A stretch of DNA of 13,880 bases from Chloroflexota bacterium (lineage in GTDB: Bacteria; Chloroflexota; Dehalococcoidia; Bin125). The notes below the pieces were generated by a model. The model saw nothing but the letters and a program-made list of their open reading frames with translations, ran no database searches and was not told the DNA's origin. Position 1 is the stretch's first letter; the number at the start of each line of letters is the position of its first letter. The stretch spans positions 1 through 13,880 of the forward strand of contig JAPOXB010000016.1 in assembly GCA_026707335.1 (NCBI GenBank), read 5' to 3'. Shown here one piece after another: positions 1 to 6,536 of this stretch. Both the position numbers and the translations under genes were made by a program.

Positions 1-1
1 C

Positions 2-511
2 GCCGAGACGCGGCGGCGGCGGGCGCGACGGGCTCAGCCCCCGCCCGACCCGGCGGCCATCCGCGCCGGCGACAAGGTCTTCCTGGCCGGCGTCGAGCAG
101 GCCGGCGACGCGCTGGGCCCGGTCGACGGGGAGGGCTTCGTCGAGGTCCAGCTGGGGGCGCTGCGCAGCCGCGTGCCCGTCGAGCAGGTGGAGCGCACCA
201 CGCGCCACGGGTCCGAGGTGCGGGGGACCGGGGGCGGCGTCCACGTCGATGTCGCGCCGGCGCAGGCCGAGAGCCGGCTCGACATGCGCGGCCAGACGCT
301 CGACGAGGCGCTGCCGGCGGTCGAGTCGTTCCTCGACGCGGCCTACCGGGCGGGGCTGCACCGGCTGGAGCTGGTGCACGGCAAGGGCACCGGCCGGCTG
401 CGCACCGCGGTGCGGGAGCTGCTGCGCCAACACCCGCTGGTCGCGTCGTTCGAGGGGGCGGAGCGGCGCGAAGGCGGCGAGGGTGTCACCATCGTGCGGG
501 TCGCCGTCTGA
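2..511 (+). CDS. mutS2: MutS2 C-terminal part (5'-truncated by window edge)
   Basis: The reading frame is open from the first bases, so the gene starts upstream; 169 residues are visible. MutS2 is a MutS-family ATPase without mismatch-repair activity, linked to suppression of recombination and, in Firmicutes, to rescue of collided ribosomes. The ATPase part is outside the window. Visible parts are a basic linker (residues 5-20), a KOW-like beta segment (about 22-66, beginning RAGDKVFLAG) and a C-terminal Smr domain (about 90-167). The Smr domain carries its two signature motifs, LDMRGQ at 93-98 and HGKGTG at 126-131, which belong to the nucleic-acid-binding or nuclease face of Smr. A stand-alone Smr protein is less likely because the KOW-like linker precedes the domain as in MutS2. 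The next gene follows 41 nt downstream on the same strand. High GC, resident-type codon use. Confidence 0.9.
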   Translation, partial: AETRRRRARRAQPPPDPAAIRAGDKVFLAGVEQAGDALGPVDGEGFVEVQLGALRSRVPVEQVERTTRHGSEVRGTGGGVHVDVAPAQAESRLDMRGQTLDEALPAVESFLDAAYRAGLHRLELVHGKGTGRLRTAVRELLRQHPLVASFEGAERREGGEGVTIVRVAV

Positions 512-552
512 GGCGGCGCGGCTGTTAGCAGGAGAGAGCGAGGCGAGCGACG

Positions 553-1182
553 ATGCTGAAGCGGATCGCCGAGGCGATCGATCCGCGCGACAAGACGCCG
601 AAGCGGCGGCGCGCGATCCTCGAGATCGCGGCGCGCGACTTCGCCGGCCAGTTGCCGGTCAAGACGGGCAGCAAGGGCGGCACCGGCTACGACGGCTGGA
701 AGCTCTCGAACATGTGCCACGCGGCCTTCTGGGCGATGCTGCTGCTCTCGCAGCGGCGGGAGCGCCTCGCCATCCGGCTGCTCGGGCAGATGTACAAGGA
801 CACGAAGTCGCTGCGGCCGTACGTGGCGGAGAAGCGGGCCACGCGCGAGGTGCTCGAGGCGGTGCCGGGCATCGACGCCGACTCGCTGATCGGCTTCGTC
901 GACGTGGCGATCACGCACTTCCGCCCGCCGGCATCGACGGGGGCGCCGCTGGTGCCGTACCCGGAGGCGATCGAGCTGCTCAAGGCGGCCGGACTGCGCG
1001 GCGCGATGGTGGGCGAGCTGCGCCCCGAGGCGGCGCGCGAGGCCTGGCTGGCCGATCACCCGCCGGACCGCAAGCAGTCGAAGGACGACGAGTCGCGCTG
1101 GAAGACGGCGCAGGGCCGGGCCGAGACGCTGATGCGCCGCTGGCAGGCGACGCGCGGCTCGCAGCCGCGACGGCTCATCTAG
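553..1182 (+). CDS. Hypothetical 209-aa basic helical protein
   Basis: I do not recognise this family. It is a 209-residue, soluble-looking protein with strongly biased high-GC third positions, as in the neighbouring mutS2, so it is very likely a real gene. It begins with a basic stretch (MLKRIAEAIDPRDKTPKRRR). A helical segment around residues 55-75 (CHAAFWAMLLLSQRRERLA) is moderately hydrophobic but too short and too interrupted by charge for a confident membrane span. Residues 96-110 (REVLEAVPGIDADSL) resemble a helix-hairpin-helix-like turn, although this is weak. The tail is Arg/Lys rich. The ATG has a weak purine-rich SD-like stretch (GAGGCGAG) 5-6 nt upstream and a stronger AGGAGAG further back at 530-536. 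It follows mutS2 at 41 nt and could be co-transcribed. It converges with the restriction operon downstream. No function is assigned. Confidence 0.75.
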   Translation: MLKRIAEAIDPRDKTPKRRRAILEIAARDFAGQLPVKTGSKGGTGYDGWKLSNMCHAAFWAMLLLSQRRERLAIRLLGQMYKDTKSLRPYVAEKRATREVLEAVPGIDADSLIGFVDVAITHFRPPASTGAPLVPYPEAIELLKAAGLRGAMVGELRPEAAREAWLADHPPDRKQSKDDESRWKTAQGRAETLMRRWQATRGSQPRRLI

Positions 1183-1320
1183 GCGCTCGGCCCGCTGCCC
1201 GCGACCGGGGGACAAGCGGGCCCGGAGGGCGGTCACGGCCCCCGAAATCCAAGCCAAAAAGTTTTTTTCCGGGCCTGCCGGCCGCCCGCCGGGGGGCCGC
1301 AAGGCGAAAAACCCCATGTT
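1183..1320. other. Non-coding GC-rich structured spacer
   Basis: This lies between the stop of the 209-aa gene and the decamer array. It contains a long-loop inverted repeat (CGGGGG at 1206-1211 with CCCCCG at 1239-1244), then an A5-G-T7 tract at 1256-1268, then a very GC-rich palindromic block (about 1269-1300) and an A5 tract at 1307-1311. Convergent transcripts from both sides must end near here, so a bidirectional terminator would make sense. However, no classical short hairpin followed directly by a U-run is visible on either strand. The low-complexity A/T runs inside extremely GC-rich DNA stand out. Confidence 0.35.
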
Positions 1321-1460
1321 CATTGACGATCCTGCTCGGTCACGCTGAGTCACCGGGCGTCATGGGCTTGCATTGGCGCGCATTTGGGAGCATTTGGAGG
1401 CACGAACCGTCACGCACTTGCCCGATCTTGCACGATCTTTCACGTTCTTTCACGGCCTCA
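1321..1460. repeat. Array of 14 helically phased 10-bp units (CAYNNNNNNN)
   Basis: Cut into consecutive 10-mers from 1321, 12 of 14 units begin with CA (the exceptions, at 1331 and 1421, begin with CC), and all 14 have a pyrimidine at position 3. Neighbouring units resemble each other most: CATTTGGGAG next to CATTTGGAGG (1381, 1391), and CCCGATCTTG, CACGATCTTT, CACGTTCTTT (1421, 1431, 1441). On the minus strand the units read as NNNNNNNRTG. A 10-bp period is not a codon period, so translation does not explain it; it equals about one helical turn and would put the CA steps on one face of the DNA. The array ends sharply, since 1461 begins GCGG. It lies downstream of hsdS and immediately downstream of a minus-strand promoter. 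Function unknown. Confidence 0.8.
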
Positions 1461-1516
1461 GCGGGGCCTTCGCGGGGGCGTCCAGCCGGCCTCAGAGAAC
1501 GCGGTACGCGGTCCAT
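1340..1516 (-). CDS. Possible leaderless 58-aa ORF across the decamer array
   Basis: An ATG at 1516 lies exactly 6 nt after a TATACT -10 box, as expected for a leaderless transcript, and opens a 58-codon frame ending in TGA at 1340. The product is basic with no recognisable domain. The 10-bp units rotate through all three codon phases inside it, so the repeats are not protein repeats. The ORF may be a by-product of the array, and the transcript itself may be the functional molecule. Coding status is uncertain. Confidence 0.25.
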   Translation of the reverse strand: MDRVPRSLRPAGRPREGPAEAVKERERSCKIGQVRDGSCLQMLPNARQCKPMTPGDSA

Positions 1517-1522
1517 GAACGC

Positions 1523-1552
1523 AGTATAGCGGATAGCTGAGAGGGGAGTCAA
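1523..1552 (-). promoter_or_regulatory. Minus-strand promoter TTGACT-18-TATACT
   Basis: On the minus strand a -35 box TTGACT (plus 1547-1552) is separated by 18 nt from a -10 box TATACT (plus 1523-1528). Both are close to the sigma70/sigmaA consensus, and this is the best promoter match I find in the window. The predicted start falls at about 1516, on an ATG. Transcription would run through the decamer array toward the GC-rich spacer. It lies about 60 bp beyond the hsdS stop codon, so it does not serve the restriction operon. Confidence 0.6.
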
Positions 1553-1613
1553 GGCGTTGGTCGTTCGGTGGTGGGGATGGCGGAACCCGGGGCGGGGCAG
1601 CGGCCGAGTCTCC

Positions 1614-3035
1614 TCAGAAAGCGGTACCGGAGCCGGCTGCGTCGCCAGCCAAGCCCGCAGCAACTCGCACGTCGCGATCGGCGCTCCTGATCAACTCAGC
1701 CTCCGCATCCTCAGCTCGCTGAGTCATCTGCGTGGACTCTTGCAGGAGATCCGCTACCTGCTTCTCCGCACCGTCGTCGAACCGCGGTACGGGTACCTCC
1801 GCTATATCAGATGGTTCGAGGTGAGGGACTGAAGTACCATACGCATAGCGCGTTGCGAGAACACGCCCAAGCTGTGGGTGCCCGAGGAAGGCAGCCAGGA
1901 AGGCTGGACGGACCTCAGTCGGTGACGGCACTATTCGCAGGAGGTCGTGCGTCAGTACCAGGCTGCTCTGCTCCTCTTGGATCAGGATGGATGCACCCAA
2001 CAATCCATAAGTCTGACCGGAGCAGGCCATCACGATCCATCCCGGCTTCGCCCTATATGTCTCCGCTTTGTCCTTGGGCAGTAAGACGCGCTTCTGGCTC
2101 CTCAGCCCGACGGAAAACAGATCGTCCGCACTAGCGTACGGGAACCCAGCGGACCCGAATGTTCTCCTATATCGGCTCATCCACCAGATGCCATCGGTGA
2201 CGTCCCGGAGCTGTACAACAGCGTCCGCATCGCGCTGCATCGCCGCGATTATCGCGCGCGGCTCAGGAGCATGGTAAGACCCTTCCAGCCGGCGCCTGCC
2301 ACTGTCAATCGACAAGGAATCGAGCGTGAACATTCGCTCGGAGGGAGCATTCAAACTCGGGAGCCGGTCGAGCAGAATCCGCTCGGCGGCCAGCAGGCAT
2401 TCGTGTGCTCCATCCCGGTACTCGAGGGCTCGCTCGAACCCCCGCTCAAAGCGCCGCAAGTCGGTCACAGACTGCACAGGGACGGGCAGGTCCCGCAGGT
2501 GGCTTGGCTGCAGGTGCTTGACCACGTGACCATACTGGGCCGAAACCATCATCGATCTGACGGCAGGCGAACTCAGGCAAGCATAGATCCAGCCTCGCGC
2601 CGACTCTCGGAGAGGCGTCACTCGAAACAAGTCGTCGGTAAGGAGCATCCCAGCATGCTTCGAATTCGCTGCGATCACCCGCCCAACGTTACCCGAGCGG
2701 CTCACCAAGATGGTTCCCCTGGGCGCGACTAGATCTTCCGCGTTTGGCGTCTTCCGGACCGCCAACCACTTCCTTGGTGTAGGTCGTATCTCGAAGACCT
2801 GAGAAGCCGAAAGGAATGGTGTTCCAACCTCCTTGTCAACTTCAATGGCCTTCATGCGCCCGGGGAGATTCACGTCAGCGACGGCAGAGAGTGGGACCAT
2901 TCCTGCAGCCGATGCCCCAAGGGCTTGTCGCAAGCCGTAGCCGTCGGACAGGTATGCGTCCGCCTCTAGTCGCCGGGCGTCACTCCCGAGCAACCTTGAA
3001 GACAACACACCCCATCTGGTCTCCCTAGAGGCCAC
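1614..3035 (-). CDS. hsdS: HsdS-type restriction-modification specificity subunit
   Basis: 473 residues, the usual size of a two-TRD type I/IIB S subunit. It gives the target sequence to the partner nuclease-methyltransferase encoded just upstream. Two target-recognition-domain-like repeats are visible. The first spans roughly residues 45-190, with the TRD hallmarks PRGTILVSRSGNVGRV and, near its end, HLQPSHLRDLPVPV. The second spans about 260-425, with KPGWIVMACSGQTYGLLG and HLEPSDIAEVPVP. A helical spacer lies at about 195-232, and a C-terminal helix rich in E/Q/A (about 435-465) is the second spacer. The GTG start overlaps the upstream gene's end by 11 nt with no SD of its own, so translational coupling is likely. 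The GC content is clearly lower than that of mutS2 or rarA, a sign of transfer. No stop or frameshift is seen; it looks intact. Confidence 0.9.
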   Translation of the reverse strand: MASRETRWGVLSSRLLGSDARRLEADAYLSDGYGLRQALGASAAGMVPLSAVADVNLPGRMKAIEVDKEVGTPFLSASQVFEIRPTPRKWLAVRKTPNAEDLVAPRGTILVSRSGNVGRVIAANSKHAGMLLTDDLFRVTPLRESARGWIYACLSSPAVRSMMVSAQYGHVVKHLQPSHLRDLPVPVQSVTDLRRFERGFERALEYRDGAHECLLAAERILLDRLPSLNAPSERMFTLDSLSIDSGRRRLEGSYHAPEPRAIIAAMQRDADAVVQLRDVTDGIWWMSRYRRTFGSAGFPYASADDLFSVGLRSQKRVLLPKDKAETYRAKPGWIVMACSGQTYGLLGASILIQEEQSSLVLTHDLLRIVPSPTEVRPAFLAAFLGHPQLGRVLATRYAYGTSVPHLEPSDIAEVPVPRFDDGAEKQVADLLQESTQMTQRAEDAEAELIRSADRDVRVAAGLAGDAAGSGTAF

Positions 3036-4986
3036 GATCTGTCAGCCATTCGCGGAATGCTCGCGCCACCTCCGGAGTATCGTCATCAATTCGCTTGCGT
3101 TGTACGTGCGACTCCGCCGGGGTCGGGTCCCCGAACTCAATTCGCAGGTCGGACTCAGCAATCTCCTCGACGATCTCATTCCCCTCGTCATCGCGGACGT
3201 AAGTGATGTTGCCTCTCTTGTCGTGACCGATACGCTCAACGACGGCCAGAAAGACCTCATACGCCGAGCGAACGCCAGAGGCAGTTTCACGCGCAATGGT
3301 TGCACTGTCCTTTCGTTCCAGGACAAGGACACTCGTTTGGACCGATACATGTGGTTGGAACGTATCGGTATGGAGATCTATGCTCGCGAGGACTCTTGTG
3401 TTGGTGAGAATCCACTCACGCACGTAGCCAAGGCCAGGGGAACCGAGGATCCCGTCTGGGAGCACGATCGCCATCCGCCCGGTACCTGGCGTGAGAAACT
3501 GTACGCACCGCTCAATGAACAGAATCTCCGGGGGTTGCGACTTTTGGAGGCGGTCCGTCATGTACCAAGAGTCTGTCTGCTCCTCGTACCTCCACGCATG
3601 ACCTAGGTCGAATTGACTGAGAATCGAAGGGTCATCTATGGGGATCTTTGAGCCGAACGGAGGGTTTGTGAACAGGATGTCCACACGGTCCAGCGAGTTC
3701 TCGTCCCTTAGCTCTTCACTCCACATCGCCGGCCTTGCCAGTGAATTGCCCTGGAAAAGACCACCACTACCATCGTTATTCATCACCATGTTCATCTTGC
3801 TGGACTTGACCAAGTTCGGGTTCAGATCAATGCCGAAGATGCTCCGAGAGGCGAACCGCTGCACCCGCTGACGTAGCGCGACTTCGCGCCGGGCCTGCGT
3901 TCCTCCTCGACGTGCTTCCGACCTCTTCATCTCCTCGTAAACGTGGTTCATTGCAGTGATGAGGAATCCGCCGGTTCCGCATGCCGGGTCCAGAATCGTA
4001 TCGGTCTCTGTCGGCCGTAGCATGTCTACACACATGTTGCAGACGTTCCGGGGTGTGAAGAACTCGCCCCGGTCTCCACGGAGGTTCGCACCCACGATCT
4101 CTTCGTAGGCACGCCCTTTCACGTCGACGTCGCTCTCAAGGAGCGAGTACATCTGCAATTGGGCAACGAGGAACGCCAAAACGGATGGGTCGAGTGCGAT
4201 CTCGTCGTTCGACGCGAAGATAGTATCGTACTCGGCGCGAACTTCAGCGAAGAGTCGCCCAACCCGCTGCTTGACTTTGAGTGGACCGTTGATCCCGTGC
4301 CTCTCGCTGGCCGCAGCATAGAACTGCAACCGCTCCGAACCTCGCTCATCTTGAATTTTGCAGAAGATCAGCTTCAGCAGTTCCCAGAACGCCTCTGGCT
4401 TCTGCAACCCCTGGTTGCCAGTGATGTAGTTGTGGCACCGGCGAAACGCGAACAGGAGTGCGTCTGAGCCTGCAGGAATCAGCTGCGCGACGGTCGGTTG
4501 TTCGGCAGCATCTGATGTCTCGCCTGAGGCGGGGATATCGAGCACTTCGTCGAACACGAGCTCGCCGTCTCGCTCGAACCGGCGGAAGCAAACTCGATCT
4601 GCACCATTCGTCCACATGCCGAACTCTGCATTAGGACAAGCCGCCATGTAACTTTTGAGCTGCTCAACTCCGTGTCGGCGGCTCGCCGGTACGACCGACG
4701 GTGCCTTGCACTCAATGATGAGGCGGATGTCTCCCTGTTCCCGACTCTCCGCGTTCGAGTAGACCGCAAGATCCACCCGTGGCCTTCGGCTACCTAGACG
4801 GATCGGCTGCTCCACTGAGATCTGCCACCGAGAATATCCGTATTCCCTGACCAGCGACTTGGCTATTTCCTGGCGCACGTACTCTTCGGGGGTCTCTGGT
4901 CGCTGGGTCACACGGTCGACGAAGTCAAGCAGCTTCCCCTGCTCAACGAGCACAGGATCGGTGGGAGCGATAGTCGTTCTTGGCAA
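3025..4986 (-). CDS. Nuclease-HsdM fusion, N6-adenine DNA methyltransferase (type IIB/IIG-like)
   Basis: 653 residues from a TTG start. The N-terminal 170 residues form an HSDR_N-like PD-(D/E)XK nuclease domain with D72 (RVDLAV) and E92-C-K94 (LIIECKAP). After this comes an HsdM helical region (about 175-300) with the EFFTPR entry motif, then the N6-methyltransferase core. SAM motif I is DPACGTGGF (333-341), followed by GID (385-387) and catalytic NPPF (441-444). A normal HsdM is about 500 residues and lacks the nuclease, which sits in HsdR with the translocase. Here cleavage and methylation are in one chain with a separate HsdS, as in BcgI. Start choice: a full AGGAGG SD at 4995-5000 sits 8 nt before TTG 4986. 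The GTG at 4995 overlaps that SD and is unlikely. Lower GC than its flanks; all key residues are present. Confidence 0.88.
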   Translation of the reverse strand: MPRTTIAPTDPVLVEQGKLLDFVDRVTQRPETPEEYVRQEIAKSLVREYGYSRWQISVEQPIRLGSRRPRVDLAVYSNAESREQGDIRLIIECKAPSVVPASRRHGVEQLKSYMAACPNAEFGMWTNGADRVCFRRFERDGELVFDEVLDIPASGETSDAAEQPTVAQLIPAGSDALLFAFRRCHNYITGNQGLQKPEAFWELLKLIFCKIQDERGSERLQFYAAASERHGINGPLKVKQRVGRLFAEVRAEYDTIFASNDEIALDPSVLAFLVAQLQMYSLLESDVDVKGRAYEEIVGANLRGDRGEFFTPRNVCNMCVDMLRPTETDTILDPACGTGGFLITAMNHVYEEMKRSEARRGGTQARREVALRQRVQRFASRSIFGIDLNPNLVKSSKMNMVMNNDGSGGLFQGNSLARPAMWSEELRDENSLDRVDILFTNPPFGSKIPIDDPSILSQFDLGHAWRYEEQTDSWYMTDRLQKSQPPEILFIERCVQFLTPGTGRMAIVLPDGILGSPGLGYVREWILTNTRVLASIDLHTDTFQPHVSVQTSVLVLERKDSATIARETASGVRSAYEVFLAVVERIGHDKRGNITYVRDDEGNEIVEEIAESDLRIEFGDPTPAESHVQRKRIDDDTPEVARAFREWLTDRGL

Positions 4987-4994
4987 GATGCTCA

Positions 4995-5000
4995 CCTCCT
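4995..5000 (-). promoter_or_regulatory. Strong SD (AGGAGG, extending to AGGAGGTGA) for the nuclease-HsdM gene
   Basis: On the minus strand TTAGGAGGTGAGC carries a perfect anti-16S match. It decides the start: the first possible start, GTG at 4995, lies inside the SD, whereas TTG at 4986 is at ideal distance. This contrasts with the leaderless neighbours. Confidence 0.75.
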
Positions 5001-5061
5001 AACCAGCAGCGGCCATGGCGCAAGCATGCTGACCAACGGGCGCAGCGCAGTCAAGGAGCAC

Positions 5062-5077
5062 GGCGCGCCGGCGCGCC
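5062..5077. repeat. Tandem pair of 8-bp palindromes GGCGCGCC
   Basis: Two abutting copies of GGCGCGCC make a 16-bp self-complementary block in the divergent spacer between the restriction operon and rarA. It lies about 17 bp upstream of the rarA -10 box, where a -35 element would be. It could be an operator; it could also be chance in a GC-rich spacer. Confidence 0.5.
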
Positions 5078-5093
5078 ACCCGCCCCGCCCCAC

Positions 5094-5099
5094 TATGCT
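5094..5099 (+). promoter_or_regulatory. -10 box TATGCT for leaderless rarA
   Basis: TATGCT ends 6 nt before the ATG at 5106, which places the expected transcription start on the initiation codon. No SD is present before this ATG. No -35 consensus is visible; the GGCGCGCC pair occupies that region. Confidence 0.5.
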
Positions 5100-5105
5100 G
5101 CGGCC

Positions 5106-6536
5106 ATGCCACGCCGACGCCCCCCGGGGGCCGCGCTGGGCGGCCCCAGCCTGTTCGATTCGCCGGCGGCGCTCGACGCGGTCGACCCGCGGGCGCCGCT
5201 GGCCGCCCGCATGCGCCCGCGCTCGCTGGCCGAGTTCGCCGGCCAGGAGGCGCTGATCGGCGAGGGGCGGCCGCTGCGCCGGGCGATCGAGCGCGACGCC
5301 GTGCCGTCGGCGATCTTCTGGGGGCCGCCGGGGGTGGGCAAGACGACCCTGGCGCGGATCGTGGCGCGGGCGACGCGGTCGGTCTTCGTGCAGCTGTCGG
5401 CGGTGTCGAGCGGCGTGGCCGACCTGCGCGCGGCGATGGCCGACGCCCAGGCCCGCGGCCGCGACGGCGGCCCCCGCACGATCCTCTTCATCGACGAGAT
5501 CCACCGCTTCAACAAGGCGCAGCAGGACGCCGTGCTGCCCTACGTCGAGGACGGCACGGTGACGCTGATCGGCGCGACGACGGAGAACCCGTCGTTCGAG
5601 GTCATCGCGCCGCTGCTGTCGCGCTCGCGGGTGTTCACGCTGGCGCCGCTCGCGCCGGCCGAGCTGCGGGCGCTGCTCGACCGGGCGCTGGCCGACGATG
5701 AGCGCGGGCTGGCGGGCGCCGGCGTCGAGGTGGGGGAGGAGGCGCTGGCGGCGCTGGTCGAGCTGAGCGGCGGCGACGCCCGCGTGGCGCTGAACACGCT
5801 GGAGCTGGCGGTGCAGGATGTGGCGGCCGAGGGGAGCGTGGCGCCGCGGGCGGTCGCGGTGGCCGACGTGGAGGCGATCGTCGAGCGGCGGCTGCGGCAC
5901 GACAAGTCGGGCGACGCCCACTACGACACCATCTCGGCCTTCATCAAGTCGCTGCGCGGCTCCGACCCCGACGCGGCGCTGTACTGGCTGGCGCGCATGC
6001 TGGAGGCCGGCGAGGACCCGCTGTTCATCGTGCGGCGGATGGTGATCCTGGCGGCCGAGGACGTGGGCCTGGCCGACCCGCAGGCGCTGGGCGTGGCGAC
6101 GTCGGCGCAGCAGGCGGTGCACTTCGTGGGCCTGCCCGAGGGCTACCTCATCCTGGCCGAGGCGGCGCTCTACCTGGCGCTCGCGCCGAAGAGCAACACG
6201 GCGCTGACGTCGTACCAGGCGGCCCTGGCCGACGTGCGCGAGCGCGGGCAGCTGCCGGTGCCGCTGCACCTGCGCAACGCCGTCACGGGGCTGATGCAGT
6301 CGCTGGGCTACGGGGCCGGCTACCAGTACGCGCACGACCGGCCCGGCCACGTCGCGCCCGACCAGGTCCACCTGCCCGACGCGCTGGCGGGGCGCCGCTA
6401 CTACACGCCCGGCTCGGAGGGGGCCGAGGCCGCGCTGGCCGAGCACTGGCGCCGGCCCGAGCCGCCGTCGCCGCCCGAGCTGCGCGCGCCCGAGGGTCGG
6501 GCCCGGCCGCGACCGCCGGAGCCGCGTCGTGACTGA
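5106..6536 (+). CDS. rarA: RarA/MgsA replication-associated recombination AAA+ ATPase
   Basis: 476 residues, near the usual RarA length (about 430-450), with a slightly extended Pro/Arg-rich tail. RarA acts at stalled or gapped replication forks in the cytoplasm, as a clamp-loader-like tetramer that interacts with SSB and the fork. Visible motifs are Walker A GPPGVGKTT (73-81), Walker B ILFIDEIH (126-133), sensor 1 GATTEN (156-161) and the arginine-finger region LLSRSRVF (170-177). The C-terminal MgsA tetramerisation domain begins near HYDTISAFIKSLRGSDPDAA. N-terminal GPSLFDSP (13-20) resembles a sliding-clamp-binding SLF motif. ATG 5106 is chosen because the AAA+ N-terminus begins soon after and a TATGCT -10 box lies 6 nt upstream. 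An in-frame extension upstream is GC-rich spacer without protein-like sequence. Overlaps the next gene by 8 nt. Confidence 0.95.
   Translation: MPRRRPPGAALGGPSLFDSPAALDAVDPRAPLAARMRPRSLAEFAGQEALIGEGRPLRRAIERDAVPSAIFWGPPGVGKTTLARIVARATRSVFVQLSAVSSGVADLRAAMADAQARGRDGGPRTILFIDEIHRFNKAQQDAVLPYVEDGTVTLIGATTENPSFEVIAPLLSRSRVFTLAPLAPAELRALLDRALADDERGLAGAGVEVGEEALAALVELSGGDARVALNTLELAVQDVAAEGSVAPRAVAVADVEAIVERRLRHDKSGDAHYDTISAFIKSLRGSDPDAALYWLARMLEAGEDPLFIVRRMVILAAEDVGLADPQALGVATSAQQAVHFVGLPEGYLILAEAALYLALAPKSNTALTSYQAALADVRERGQLPVPLHLRNAVTGLMQSLGYGAGYQYAHDRPGHVAPDQVHLPDALAGRRYYTPGSEGAEAALAEHWRRPEPPSPPELRAPEGRARPRPPEPRRD

Noticed and set aside
1245..1302. Classical rho-independent terminator
   Set aside because: T7 and A5 tracts are present, but no stable short stem sits directly before a U-run on either strand.
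343..1353. Long minus-strand open frame opposite mutS2 and the 209-aa gene
   Set aside because: Arg/Ala/Leu/Gly-rich shadow of two high-GC genes; it crosses the GC-rich spacer and has no domain.
1321..1460. CRISPR array or iteron-type plasmid origin
   Set aside because: No constant repeat with unique spacers, and unit length (10 bp) is too short for CRISPR and below usual iteron lengths; no cas or rep gene.
3025..4995. GTG 4995 as start of the nuclease-HsdM gene
   Set aside because: The GTG shares a base with the perfect AGGAGG SD; TTG 4986 has the right spacing.
5023..5054. Minus-strand promoter TTGACT with CATGCT for the nuclease-HsdM operon
   Set aside because: The -35 is good but the -10-like CATGCT is poor and the spacing is 20 nt; not supported enough to list.
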